Shown: positions 17,168 through 24,953 of the stretch, piece after piece | How the letters are laid out: every line of letters starts with the position of its first letter | How positions within the stretch are numbered: the stretch's first letter is position 1 | Source: Caldifarciminota bacterium | GTDB lineage: Bacteria > Hydrothermota > Hydrothermia > Hydrothermales > JAJRUZ01 | Reading direction: 5' to 3' | Length of the DNA: 60,226 bases | Assembly: GCA_024277525.1 (NCBI GenBank) | Contig: JAJRUZ010000043.1 | Span: 1 to 60,226, forward strand | Made by a program: the position numbers and the translations under genes | Notes under the pieces: generated by a model | The model's input: the letters and a program-made list of their open reading frames with translations, nothing else | Databases searched by the model: none | Told to the model about the DNA's origin: nothing

Positions 17168-18042
17168 TGCAGGATTTTTTAAAAGAATATGAAAAAAGAA
17201 GAGAATTAATCGAGATATATTTGAAAAAATTTCTTGAATTAGAAGGAGTCTCTTCACCTTTAAAAGAAGCGATGCAATATACAATTAAAGCAGGAGGTAA
17301 AAGATTCAGACCCGTTATAATGTATGAAACTTACAGAATTTGCGGGGGCAGAGATGAGGAAGAAATCATGCCTCCTGCCTGTGCTGCTGAATTAATCCAT
17401 ACATTTACTCTCATTCATGATGATTTACCCGCAATTGATAATGATGAACTGAGAAGGGGAAAACCGACTTTACATAAAGTTTTCGGAGAAGATGTTGCAA
17501 TACTTGCAGGTGATGCACTTTTTATTTACGGAATAGAAGTTTTTCTTGAGGCGAAGTCGGAACCAGAAAAAATCTTGAAAGCCCTTAAATCACTCGTAAA
17601 ATCCTTAGGGTCAAAAGGTGTAATTGAGGGTGAAGTTCTTGATGTAAAAGGTGTGGGAATGAAACCGAATCAGAACTATGTTAAGAAAATTCACGCAAAA
17701 AAAACAGCTCTTTTTATCTCATCTTGTCTTGAAATCGGTTCTATTTTCGGAGGAGCAAACGATGAAGAAATAAAGAAATTTAAAGAAGCGGGGTTTGAAA
17801 TGGGTATGGCTTTTCAAATACAGGACGACATTCTGGATATAGTAGGAGAAAAGGAAAAACTCGGCAAAGAAGTAAGAAAGGATGCAGACAAAATGACCTT
17901 TGTTAAAGTGTTCGGTCTTGAAAAATCAAAAGAGATTGCAAGAATACATATTCAAAATGCGAAAAAAATTTTAAAAGAATTGCCTTATAACACAAAATTC
18001 CTTGAAAAAACATGCGATTTCATAATTTCAAGAAATTATTAA
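17167..18042 (+). CDS. ispA: Polyprenyl diphosphate synthase (FPP/GGPP synthase)
   Basis: 291 residues. GGKRFRPVIMYE is followed by the first aspartate-rich motif HDDLPAIDNDELRRGKPT and the second, QDDILDIVG, with GDALFIYG between them. These bind Mg-diphosphate of DMAPP/GPP and IPP. The layout and length are those of IspA-type farnesyl/geranylgeranyl synthases. The product feeds undecaprenyl-PP (UppS at 58395-59075), quinones or other isoprenoids. Chain length cannot be set with certainty from the residues before the first motif. The ATG touches the preceding stop (TAATG) and the gene overlaps the next by 31 nt. Confidence 0.92.
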   Translation: MQDFLKEYEKRRELIEIYLKKFLELEGVSSPLKEAMQYTIKAGGKRFRPVIMYETYRICGGRDEEEIMPPACAAELIHTFTLIHDDLPAIDNDELRRGKPTLHKVFGEDVAILAGDALFIYGIEVFLEAKSEPEKILKALKSLVKSLGSKGVIEGEVLDVKGVGMKPNQNYVKKIHAKKTALFISSCLEIGSIFGGANDEEIKKFKEAGFEMGMAFQIQDDILDIVGEKEKLGKEVRKDADKMTFVKVFGLEKSKEIARIHIQNAKKILKELPYNTKFLEKTCDFIISRNY

Positions 18043-19577
18043 TTTTTTTCATTTTTCTTATATCTTTATTCTCTCAGGAAATAGAAGAGGAAGAAATTAA
18101 AGAACCTGCACTTATTGAGGAAATATATGAAAAAGAGTTTATAAAGGTAAATGTAAACAAAGCACAATTAAATGAATTGCTCAACATATCCGGTATAAAC
18201 AGGAAACTCGCAAAAAAAATCATTAAAGAAAGGAAAAAAGGTTTCTTTGTATCCTTCAAAGATTTTAAACAGAGATTAAATCTATCCGATGAATATGATT
18301 ACCTTGAAAATTATCTTGATTTTAATCTCTTAATTCTAAATTTTTATCAGGAGACAAAGGGATACTACAGGGATAAATACGGAGAAGGAAAATTTTACAG
18401 AACGGTAAAAGGAAAATTAAAAGGTACATACTCATTTATTAATTTCGGGATCGTGCATTATCAATTTCAAAACATTGATAAATTTTTCAGTGAAATCAGG
18501 TATAAAAGAATGAAATTAATTATCGGAAATTATGTATTTGAGTACGGCAAAGGATTTTTATTCGGTAAAAACTATGCCTTTTCTTCGGAACTCTTTTACA
18601 TACCTTCAAGATTAAAAAATTTAAAACCTACAATCTCATACAGTAGGGAAATAGGAGAAGAAGGAATTGCTTTAAGTTATAAAAATTTAGATATAGGTTT
18701 TGCATATAAAAAGGATACATTTTATACCCTTTACACTGCTTTTCCGATCGAAAGATTACAAATTTTACCTTTGTTCGGTTTTTTAAAAGATATAAAAAAC
18801 AATAAAGATGTGCCCTTTTTTGCGGTTACCGGTTCTTTTTTCGGTCCGTTTTATTTATTTACGGAAACAGGCTATATAAACAATTCTTTTTATACATACA
18901 CAGGAATAAGAAAAATTTATGATTTTTCAAGATTATTTTTGTTTTTCTATATATTACCTCAAAATCATATAAATTATTTCAATACATGTTTTGATTCCCG
19001 AAAAGAGGGAAAGAACGAAAAGGGCGCAGGAATAAGATGGGAAGGGAAATGGAAAAAATTGATTTTGAGAATAGACGAAAGAATTTTTAAATCATCTGAT
19101 TTTTACGGTGGTTATGAGAGTTATATAAGAGGATACATAAAAATAAATAAACCTTTCAGATACATGTTTGAAATAAAAGATAGAAAGGTGAGTTTACATC
19201 GTTTAAGGCTTAAAAACAGGTTGGAATACAGAAAAAAAGATTTAAGAATAAGATTTAATTTATATTTTGAATGGAAAAATTATATAAAAGATACTCCCGG
19301 TGTTTTAGGAGGGATTGAGTTTACCAAGAACATATTTTTCGCAGGTATTTACAGTTTTAACATAAATGATTATTATAAAAGAATTTATGTATATGAAGCG
19401 GAGCCTCCTTCCTCTTTTTACCTTGAACCGATGTATGGAAATGGCTCCAGAATATATTTGGGATTTAAAATAAAAACGCAAATGTTGCACCTATTTACCA
19501 AATATTCGGAGAACATCTCGGACAGGGTAAGACCTGACAGGAGATTTTTATTAATTTTGATTCTGAAAAATTATTGA
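18012..19577 (+). CDS. Exported helix-hairpin-helix protein with barrel-like C-terminal domain
   Basis: 521 residues. The signal peptide (KKLLIFFIFLISLFSQ) is followed by an acidic linker. Residues about 50-105 form a ComEA-type helix-hairpin-helix pair: VNVNKAQLNELLNISGINRKLAKKII (shown in the chain as two blocks around NISG), then GFFVSFKDFKQRLNL. The remaining 400 residues are alternating aromatic/polar strands ending in RRFLLILILKNY, as in an outer-membrane barrel. ComEA HhH units bind double-stranded DNA in competence. Fused to a barrel they could hold DNA at the outer membrane, but that is inference. The gene sits between ispA and recO, with overlapping ends. Confidence 0.7.
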   Translation: MRFHNFKKLLIFFIFLISLFSQEIEEEEIKEPALIEEIYEKEFIKVNVNKAQLNELLNISGINRKLAKKIIKERKKGFFVSFKDFKQRLNLSDEYDYLENYLDFNLLILNFYQETKGYYRDKYGEGKFYRTVKGKLKGTYSFINFGIVHYQFQNIDKFFSEIRYKRMKLIIGNYVFEYGKGFLFGKNYAFSSELFYIPSRLKNLKPTISYSREIGEEGIALSYKNLDIGFAYKKDTFYTLYTAFPIERLQILPLFGFLKDIKNNKDVPFFAVTGSFFGPFYLFTETGYINNSFYTYTGIRKIYDFSRLFLFFYILPQNHINYFNTCFDSRKEGKNEKGAGIRWEGKWKKLILRIDERIFKSSDFYGGYESYIRGYIKINKPFRYMFEIKDRKVSLHRLRLKNRLEYRKKDLRIRFNLYFEWKNYIKDTPGVLGGIEFTKNIFFAGIYSFNINDYYKRIYVYEAEPPSSFYLEPMYGNGSRIYLGFKIKTQMLHLFTKYSENISDRVRPDRRFLLILILKNY

Positions 19578-20329
19578 AAAGTTTATACTTTATAATAAAG
19601 GAAAAAGGAGTTATTTTGAGGACTGTAAATTTCAAGGAAAGTTCATTAATATTTCACTTATTAGGAGAGAAATTCGGAACTTCAAAAATAATTGCTCTCG
19701 GAGTAAAAAGACCCACAAACCCCTTTAAAGGAACTGTAAGTCCCGGGAATATAGTGGAGATAGTATATTATAAAAAAGAAAGCGCAGAATTCGGAAAAAT
19801 GAGGGAAATAAGTTTAATATGGAAACCCGAAAAAGTAACTCGGGATTATAGAAAATTTCTGATAATGGGGTTTTTATTAAAGATAATATACATGTATACC
19901 ATAGAGGGTGTAAAAGTTTCGGGATTATTCAAATTTACCGAAAAGATGCTTAAAGAAATAAATGAGGTTGAGCCGAAAAGGAATGTTGTTTATTCTCTTG
20001 TTTTGAAATTCTTGAGTGTAATCGGTGTGGGGCCGGAGATTGAAATTTGTTTGAGATGTTCTCAAAACTTACAAAAAGGATATTTTATAATAAACGAAGG
20101 AGGAGTTTTTTGTGAAGATTGTGCATCGAATTTTTTTGATAAAGTTTTTATAGACAGGAAGAATTTAGCATATTTCAGATTTCTGAGGGATAAGAAATTG
20201 AAATCCGTAAAAAATCTTAAAATTGAAAATGATGAAAATTTAAAAGAAATTTTATTAAATTTTACAAATTTTTACTTAGGAGAAACGATCTGTAAAGATT
20301 TTAAAGAAATTTTAAAAAGAGAAATCTGA
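19574..20329 (+). CDS. recO: DNA repair protein RecO
   Basis: 251 residues. The OB-fold start GVILRTVNFKESSLIFHLL and FGTSKIIALGVKRP are RecO hallmarks. A zinc-ribbon with CLRC and CEDC follows at about 157-180. RecO anneals strands and loads RecA with RecR. The start is TTG at 19574, overlapping the previous stop (TTGA), which implies translational coupling. A leader of about 12 residues before GVILR is a little long, but no better start exists. It is last in the operon with the HhH envelope protein. Confidence 0.9.
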   Translation: MKSLYFIIKEKGVILRTVNFKESSLIFHLLGEKFGTSKIIALGVKRPTNPFKGTVSPGNIVEIVYYKKESAEFGKMREISLIWKPEKVTRDYRKFLIMGFLLKIIYMYTIEGVKVSGLFKFTEKMLKEINEVEPKRNVVYSLVLKFLSVIGVGPEIEICLRCSQNLQKGYFIINEGGVFCEDCASNFFDKVFIDRKNLAYFRFLRDKKLKSVKNLKIENDENLKEILLNFTNFYLGETICKDFKEILKREI

Positions 20330-20499
20330 TTAAACCGGAGAAAAAAGATTTAAAATTTCGTTCTCGGAGAAGAGAATGAATATTAAAAATTCTCTTAGGA
20401 GAAAGAAAATCAAAACAAATACATGAAAACACGGTTCTTATAGAAGAGCAAAAGCGGTATGTGAAGAGTAAGTAATTACATAGCGGTACAATTCACACT
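20330..20499. other. Intergenic stretch with one hairpin
   Basis: 170 bp between the recO stop and the convergent HAD gene. It holds an 8-bp perfect inverted repeat (AAGAGAAT/ATTCTCTT, 20370-20396, 11-nt loop) without a T-run, so it is a poor terminator. Two AGCGGTA direct repeats lie about 28 bp apart near 20453-20490. No ORF or tRNA is seen. Confidence 0.35.
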
Positions 20500-21150
20500 T
20501 TATCTGTCACCTATCAGAAAAGCCCTTAATTCCTGAACCGAACCGAAAATAAAATCAGGACATAAACTTTTGATTCTTTCAAAGTTCCCAAATCCATAGG
20601 TTACAGCAATTACTTTTATTCCAAACTTTTTTGATGCAATTACATCAACCTCATGGTCACCTATAAATATAAAATGTTCTTTGTTTTCAAATTTTTTTAA
20701 TATAAAATCAAGAAGTTCTTCCTTTGAAGTAAATGTTTCGTCAAGATTGCTTCCCTTAACAAAATCAAAATACTCATAAATATCAAAATATTTAAGAATT
20801 TTTTCAGCATAAACCGTTGGTTTTGAGGTGCATAAAATTAAAAATTTATTTTTATTTTTTAATTCCCTTAAAAGTTCTTTAATACCGGGATAAATTTCAT
20901 TCTCATAAATTCCCTTCTCAGAAAAATATTCCCTGTAATATTTGACAGCAAGAAGTGCCCTTTCTTTGTCCATATTAAAATATTTCACAAAGGATTCATG
21001 AAGAGGCGGACCTATAAATTTTTTCAAAAATTCTCTGTCATTAAAGTCTATATTCATTTTTCTGAGAGCATAAATTACAGAGTTAATTATTCCTTCAGAA
21101 GGGTCTGTAAGTGTCCCATCAAGGTCAAAAATTATATAATTGAAAGGCAT
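20500..21150 (-). CDS. HAD-superfamily phosphatase, phosphoglycolate-phosphatase-like
   Basis: 216 residues, usual length. Motif I is FDLDGTLTDPSEGI, with both aspartates. Motif II is LILCTSKP, motif III the Lys in FTSKEELL, and motif IV FIGDHEVDVIAS. The small alpha-helical cap (KFIGPPLHESFVKYF) places it with Gph/PpaX-type enzymes that hydrolyse small phosphates such as 2-phosphoglycolate or pyrophosphate. The substrate is not certain. It is monocistronic and divergent from hypC across 53 bp. Its own -10 on the minus strand (ATTTTA at 21157-21162) lies 6 nt from the ATG, predicting a leaderless mRNA. Confidence 0.85.
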   Translation of the reverse strand: MPFNYIIFDLDGTLTDPSEGIINSVIYALRKMNIDFNDREFLKKFIGPPLHESFVKYFNMDKERALLAVKYYREYFSEKGIYENEIYPGIKELLRELKNKNKFLILCTSKPTVYAEKILKYFDIYEYFDFVKGSNLDETFTSKEELLDFILKKFENKEHFIFIGDHEVDVIASKKFGIKVIAVTYGFGNFERIKSLCPDFIFGSVQELRAFLIGDR

Positions 21151-21156
21151 TATTAA

Positions 21157-21162
21157 ATTTTA
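21157..21162 (-). promoter_or_regulatory. -10 box of HAD phosphatase gene, leaderless type
   Basis: TAAAAT on the minus strand, 6 nt before the ATG at 21150. It sits beside the divergent hypC promoter, so both starts share a 53-bp intergenic region. Confidence 0.5.
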
Positions 21163-21167
21163 AGATT

Positions 21168-21197
21168 TTGAAATGTAATAATGTTTTAATTTAAAAT
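21168..21197 (+). promoter_or_regulatory. Promoter of hypC operon, leaderless type
   Basis: TTGAAA (21168-21173), 18 bp, TAAAAT (21192-21197), 6 nt, ATG at 21204. No Shine-Dalgarno precedes hypC. Confidence 0.65.
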
Positions 21198-21203
21198 AAA
21201 TTT

Positions 21204-21452
21204 ATGTGCCTTGGTATCCCGGGTAAAATTATAGAAATTTATGAAAAGAATAATTCAAAATTCGGAAAGGTGGATTTCAGCGGGATCAAGAGAGAGGTCT
21301 GTCTTGATTTAACTCCAGATGCAAAGGTGGGTGATTATGTGATAGTCCATGTGGGTTTCTCCATCTCAATTCTTGATGAAAAGGAAGCCATTGAAACTTT
21401 AAAAACATATAAGGAATATATGGATTCCTTGGAAGATGAAATATCTCTCTGA
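21204..21452 (+). CDS. hypC: Hydrogenase maturation chaperone HypC
   Basis: 82 residues starting MCLGIPGKIIEI, with the essential N-terminal Cys2, then KVDFSGIKREVCLDL and VGDYVIVHVGFSI, the HypC/HupF signature. It partners HypD to carry the Fe(CN)2CO unit to the [NiFe]-hydrogenase large subunit. It heads an operon with hypD (17-nt overlap). No hydrogenase structural genes are in the window. Confidence 0.96.
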   Translation: MCLGIPGKIIEIYEKNNSKFGKVDFSGIKREVCLDLTPDAKVGDYVIVHVGFSISILDEKEAIETLKTYKEYMDSLEDEISL

Positions 21453-22530
21453 GTTCAGAGACCCAACCGCAGTTGAGAAAGTTATTGAAAAAATAAAAGA
21501 TATATCCAGAAAAGAATACACAATAATGGAGATATGCGGTTCCCAGACCCATTCAATTCTGAATTCAGGAATTGATGCCTTACTTCCCGAAAATGTTGTG
21601 CTTGTGCACGGACCGGGCTGTCCTGTATGTGTTACTCCGAAGGAAATGATTGATACCGCCATTGAGCTTGCAAAGATGAAGGAAAATATCCTTTTCACAT
21701 ACGGAGATATGCTCAGGGTTCCGGGTTCAAAAGAGTCCCTTTTTCAGGCAAGGGGAGGGGGAGCAAATATTAAAATGGTTTATTCTCCTTTTGATATTCT
21801 TGATTTTGCAAAGAATAACCCTGATAAAAATGTTATATTTTTCGGAATAGGTTTTGAAACAACGACCCCTGCAAATGCAATGACGATATTGAAAGCAAGG
21901 GAAATGAACTTAAAGAATTTCTATGTTTTAATAGCACAGTTCAGGGTTCCTCCTGCCATTTCCGCGATATTAAATGACCCGTTTAACAAAGTTCAGGGCT
22001 TTCTTGCACCGGGTCATGTATGCACTGTGATGGGAACAGAGGAGTATATTCCTATTGCTGAAAAATATAAGGTTCCGATTGTTGTCACAGGTTTTGAACC
22101 CCTTGACCTTGCTGAGGGAATCTATATGGTTATAGAAAGCCTATCAAATGGAGAACACGGTGTCAAAATTCAGTATAAAAGGTCGGTAAGACCCGAAGGG
22201 AATTTAAAGGCAAAAGAAATTATAAATAAAGTTTTTAAAATAGGAAATCAGAAATGGAGAGGGATAGGTGAAATTCCTGAAAGCGGATGGGTCTTAAAAG
22301 AGGAATTTGAGGATATGGATGCAAGGAAGCTTTTAAATAAAAAAATAGAAGAAATTGAGGAGACAAAAGAGGGATGCATTGCAGCCCTTATATTGCAGGG
22401 AAAAAAGAAACCGAATGACTGCGAGTTATTTGCTAAAACCTGTACTCCTCTAAATCCTCTCGGCGCCCCGATGGTTTCTTCAGAAGGAGCATGTGCTGCA
22501 TATTATAAATATAAAAAATATGAAAATTGA
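21436..22530 (+). CDS. hypD: Hydrogenase maturation protein HypD
   Basis: 364 residues, normal length. MEICGSQTHSILNSGIDALL, HGPGCPVCVTPKEMID (catalytic cysteines), APGHVCTVMGTEEY and the C-terminal iron-sulfur cysteines of CELFAKTCTPL/SSEGACAAYY are all present. HypD is the scaffold on which cyanide and CO are attached to iron, using its [4Fe-4S] cluster and the HypC cysteine. It overlaps hypC at its 5' end and the Mth938-like gene at its 3' end. Confidence 0.97.
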   Translation: MKYLSEFRDPTAVEKVIEKIKDISRKEYTIMEICGSQTHSILNSGIDALLPENVVLVHGPGCPVCVTPKEMIDTAIELAKMKENILFTYGDMLRVPGSKESLFQARGGGANIKMVYSPFDILDFAKNNPDKNVIFFGIGFETTTPANAMTILKAREMNLKNFYVLIAQFRVPPAISAILNDPFNKVQGFLAPGHVCTVMGTEEYIPIAEKYKVPIVVTGFEPLDLAEGIYMVIESLSNGEHGVKIQYKRSVRPEGNLKAKEIINKVFKIGNQKWRGIGEIPESGWVLKEEFEDMDARKLLNKKIEEIEETKEGCIAALILQGKKKPNDCELFAKTCTPLNPLGAPMVSSEGACAAYYKYKKYEN

Positions 22531-22864
22531 ACATTACGAATTCGGTAAAATTGTTGTGGAAGGGAAAGTTTATACACATGATTTGATAATTTATCCTGAT
22601 AAGATCACAGAAAGCTGGTGGAGGAAAGAAGGACATTCTTTATGTATTGAGGATATTGAAGAAGTCTTTGAATATAAACCCGAAATTTTAATTATAGGCA
22701 CGGGTTATTCCGGTGTTATGAATGTCCCTGAGGAGGTTATAAAGGAAATTGAGAAAAAGGGAATAAGAGTTGAAGTTTATTTCACAAAAGAGGCGGTTAA
22801 TAAGTTCAATGATTATATTGAAAAAGGTAAAAAGGTTGTGTGTGCTTTACATCTGACCTGTTAA
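22520..22864 (+). CDS. Mth938-like domain protein (DUF498)
   Basis: 114 residues from the ATG at 22520, which overlaps the end of hypD by 11 nt. KIEHYEFGKIVVEGKVYTHDLIIYPD, read as two short blocks, then WWRKEGHSL and EILIIGTGYSGVMNVPEEV match the Mth938/NDUFAF3-like fold. An upstream ATG at 22493 is also in frame but would start inside hypD without homology. The family's biochemical role is not established; in mitochondria it acts in complex I assembly. Its position among hyp genes suggests a link to metalloenzyme maturation, but that is inference. Confidence 0.8.
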   Translation: MKIEHYEFGKIVVEGKVYTHDLIIYPDKITESWWRKEGHSLCIEDIEEVFEYKPEILIIGTGYSGVMNVPEEVIKEIEKKGIRVEVYFTKEAVNKFNDYIEKGKKVVCALHLTC

Positions 22865-22865
22865 T

Positions 22866-23810
22866 ATGAAAATAATAGAGGTTAAAAATCTTACAAAGAT
22901 TTATAACGGTAAAAAGAAAACAATCGCTGTTAATAATATTTCTTTTGAAGTTGAAAAGGGTGAGATAATAGGACTTTTAGGTCCCAACGGAGCGGGTAAA
23001 ACAACAACAATCAAATGTATTGCAACCCTTATAATCCCTGATTCGGGTGATATATTTATAAAGGGTAAAAACGCCTTTAAGCATCCCTCCTTTGCCTTAA
23101 AAAATATTTCCGCTGTTCTTGAAGGGAACAGAAATATTTACTGGAGATTAAGTGTAAGGAATAATCTTGAATTCTTTGCAGGGCTTCAGGGATTGAATCC
23201 GAAAAAAATAAAAAATAAAATTGATGAACTGATTGATTATTTCAATTTAAGAGAAAAAGAGAAAGCTCAAGCAAGATTTCTATCAAGGGGAATGCAGCAG
23301 AAACTTGCTGTTGCCTGTGCCTTTGTAAGGGATACAGAAATTTTGCTTTTAGACGAACCCACACTCGGGCTTGATGTGGAAACAACCCATGAATTGAAGG
23401 AACTTATCAAAAAGAAAGCAAAGGAGGAGGGAAAGACATTAATTTTGAGTTCCCATAATATGAAACTTGTTGAGGATATATGTGAAAGGGTTATAATAAT
23501 AAACAAGGGCAAAGTTGTTGCAATAGATTCAATAAGAAACTTAAAAGAATTTTTCGGATATAAAGATTTTTATTTTGAAATAGAAGGTAAAATTAAAGAG
23601 GAGATAAAAAGGGAATTTATTGAAAAATTTGAACTTGTTAAATTTAAAGAGGATGAATATGTCACAGAGATTGAGATAGAATTGAAATCAGCCGAATATA
23701 TTTATGATGTAATTGATATGATGAGGAAAAATAGTTTTAAATTAAAAAGAATTGAAGAAAGAACCCCTGATTTTGAGGAGATTTATTTAAAAATTGTTAA
23801 AAATGGGTGA
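22866..23810 (+). CDS. ABC exporter ATP-binding protein (ABC-2 type)
   Basis: 314 residues. Walker A is GPNGAGKTTT, the signature LSRGMQQKLAVA, Walker B ILLLDEPTLGLD and the switch His is in LSSHN. A C-terminal extension of about 80 residues (from residue 230) is typical of NodI/CcmA-like multidrug or polysaccharide export ATPases. It precedes its permease with an 8-nt overlap. The substrate is unknown. The gene follows the Mth938-like gene by one base, so it is probably in the hyp operon. Confidence 0.92.
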   Translation: MKIIEVKNLTKIYNGKKKTIAVNNISFEVEKGEIIGLLGPNGAGKTTTIKCIATLIIPDSGDIFIKGKNAFKHPSFALKNISAVLEGNRNIYWRLSVRNNLEFFAGLQGLNPKKIKNKIDELIDYFNLREKEKAQARFLSRGMQQKLAVACAFVRDTEILLLDEPTLGLDVETTHELKELIKKKAKEEGKTLILSSHNMKLVEDICERVIIINKGKVVAIDSIRNLKEFFGYKDFYFEIEGKIKEEIKREFIEKFELVKFKEDEYVTEIEIELKSAEYIYDVIDMMRKNSFKLKRIEERTPDFEEIYLKIVKNG

Positions 23811-24579
23811 TTTGATACTTTTCAAAACGGTTTTTAAGAAAGAGTTTATTGAAATGAAAAATTATCTTTTCAATACCCTTTTCAGTATGATTTCAATTTA
23901 TATGATTTTTGTTTTTATGTTTTTCGGAATAAAATTTATTTCTCCACAGGCAGTAAAGTTCGGAAACACAATTGAGGGGTTAATAATAGGTTATTTTATA
24001 TGGCTTTTCTCAATTTTCGGATACTCGGATATGTCATGGGGTATAATGGAGGAGGCAAGAGCAGGAACACTTGAACAATTATCAATGACACCTTTCGGAC
24101 TGCATAGGGTTCTAATTTACAGAATTATATCAACTTTTTTACTGACCTTTTTATACACGGTTCCCATGCTTTTCCTGATGATGATAACCACGGGTAAATT
24201 CCTTCATATTGACCTTCTGACAGTGTTACCGCTTATATTATTCACAATTCTTCCTTCCTTTGGTCTCGGATTCATTATGTCGGGTCTCGGGCTCATATTC
24301 AAAAGATTGCAGGCATCCTTTCAGATCTTACAGTTCATATTCATAGTTTTTCTTCTTGCACCCTCTGATAAAATATTTGCCTTCAAATTTCTACCTTTTT
24401 CACTCGGTGTAAGATTGATTTCTCAAAACATGATACATAAAATAAAAATATTTGAAATGAATCGCCTTGATCTTTTAATTCTTGTTATTGTTGCTCTTTT
24501 CTATTTTTTTGCAGGATTTTATATTTTTAAAATATGTGAAAGAATTGCAAAAAAGAAAGGAGTTCTGGGGCATTATTGA
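23803..24579 (+). CDS. ABC-2 type exporter permease
   Basis: About 258 residues from the ATG at 23803 (a TTG at 23794 is the alternative). Six hydrophobic helices are visible: SMISIYMIFVFMFFG, EGLIIGYFIWLFSIFG, ISTFLLTFLYTVPMLFLMM, LTVLPLILFTILPSFGLG, LQFIFIVFLLAP and LLILVIVALFYFFAGFY. EEARAGTLEQLSMTPFG is the cytoplasmic loop typical of ABC-2 permeases that meets the ATPase. It forms an exporter with the preceding gene. Confidence 0.88.
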   Translation: MGDLILFKTVFKKEFIEMKNYLFNTLFSMISIYMIFVFMFFGIKFISPQAVKFGNTIEGLIIGYFIWLFSIFGYSDMSWGIMEEARAGTLEQLSMTPFGLHRVLIYRIISTFLLTFLYTVPMLFLMMITTGKFLHIDLLTVLPLILFTILPSFGLGFIMSGLGLIFKRLQASFQILQFIFIVFLLAPSDKIFAFKFLPFSLGVRLISQNMIHKIKIFEMNRLDLLILVIVALFYFFAGFYIFKICERIAKKKGVLGHY

Positions 24580-24583
24580 AATG

Positions 24584-24613
24584 TTGATAAATCTAAAAAA
24601 AAGAAGTTAAAAT
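24584..24613 (+). promoter_or_regulatory. Promoter of the two small membrane genes, leaderless type
   Basis: TTGATA (24584-24589), 18 bp, TAAAAT (24608-24613), 5 nt, ATG at 24619. It lies just after the permease stop, so the small genes and hypE may be transcribed separately from hypCD. Confidence 0.6.
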
Positions 24614-24618
24614 TTATT

Positions 24619-24846
24619 ATGGAAAACAGAATTGAACTTATTAAGGCTCAAATTGAGAAGCTGAAAATTGTAACTACATTCATCATAACTTTGAGTGGTG
24701 GTATTTCTACCTTACTTTTTGCCGGGAAGTTGAGCATATTGAAAATATTACTTCTGATTGCAGGACTTATACTTCTTGGCATATTTATTACAATAGGATT
24801 GAAAATTTATGCTAAAATTAAAAAATTGGAAGAGGAGGTAATCTGA
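24619..24846 (+). CDS. Small two-helix membrane protein
   Basis: 75 residues, not recognised. An amphipathic start (ENRIELIKAQIEKLK) is followed by two membrane helices (about 17-34 and 43-62) and a charged tail (KIKKLEEEVI). Its stop overlaps the next ATG (TGATG), so the two are translationally coupled. It has its own promoter. This layout resembles small membrane accessory subunits, but there is no homology that I can name. Confidence 0.65.
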   Translation: MENRIELIKAQIEKLKIVTTFIITLSGGISTLLFAGKLSILKILLLIAGLILLGIFITIGLKIYAKIKKLEEEVI

Positions 24847-24953
24847 TGATAAAAATCATATTCGCAATAATCGGTTCTTTGTTGCTTCTGGTTATGGCTG
24901 TAAGCTGGCTTATAATGGAATTAAAAGAGCCTAAAAGGAAAGCATCAGAATAA
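24846..24953 (+). CDS. 35-residue single-helix membrane peptide
   Basis: The ATG shares a base with the preceding TGA. The product is one hydrophobic helix (IIFAIIGSLLLLVMAVSWLI) followed by a charged tail (MELKEPKRKASE). AAAAGG at its 3' end may serve as the Shine-Dalgarno of hypE. It is tightly coupled to the 75-residue gene and is likely real, though too short for homology. Confidence 0.55.
   Translation: MIKIIFAIIGSLLLLVMAVSWLIMELKEPKRKASE

Noticed and set aside
21286-21698. Minus-strand open frames opposite hypC/hypD
   Set aside because: They are antisense shadows; hypC and hypD have full family motifs, while these translate to low-complexity sequence with no start signals.
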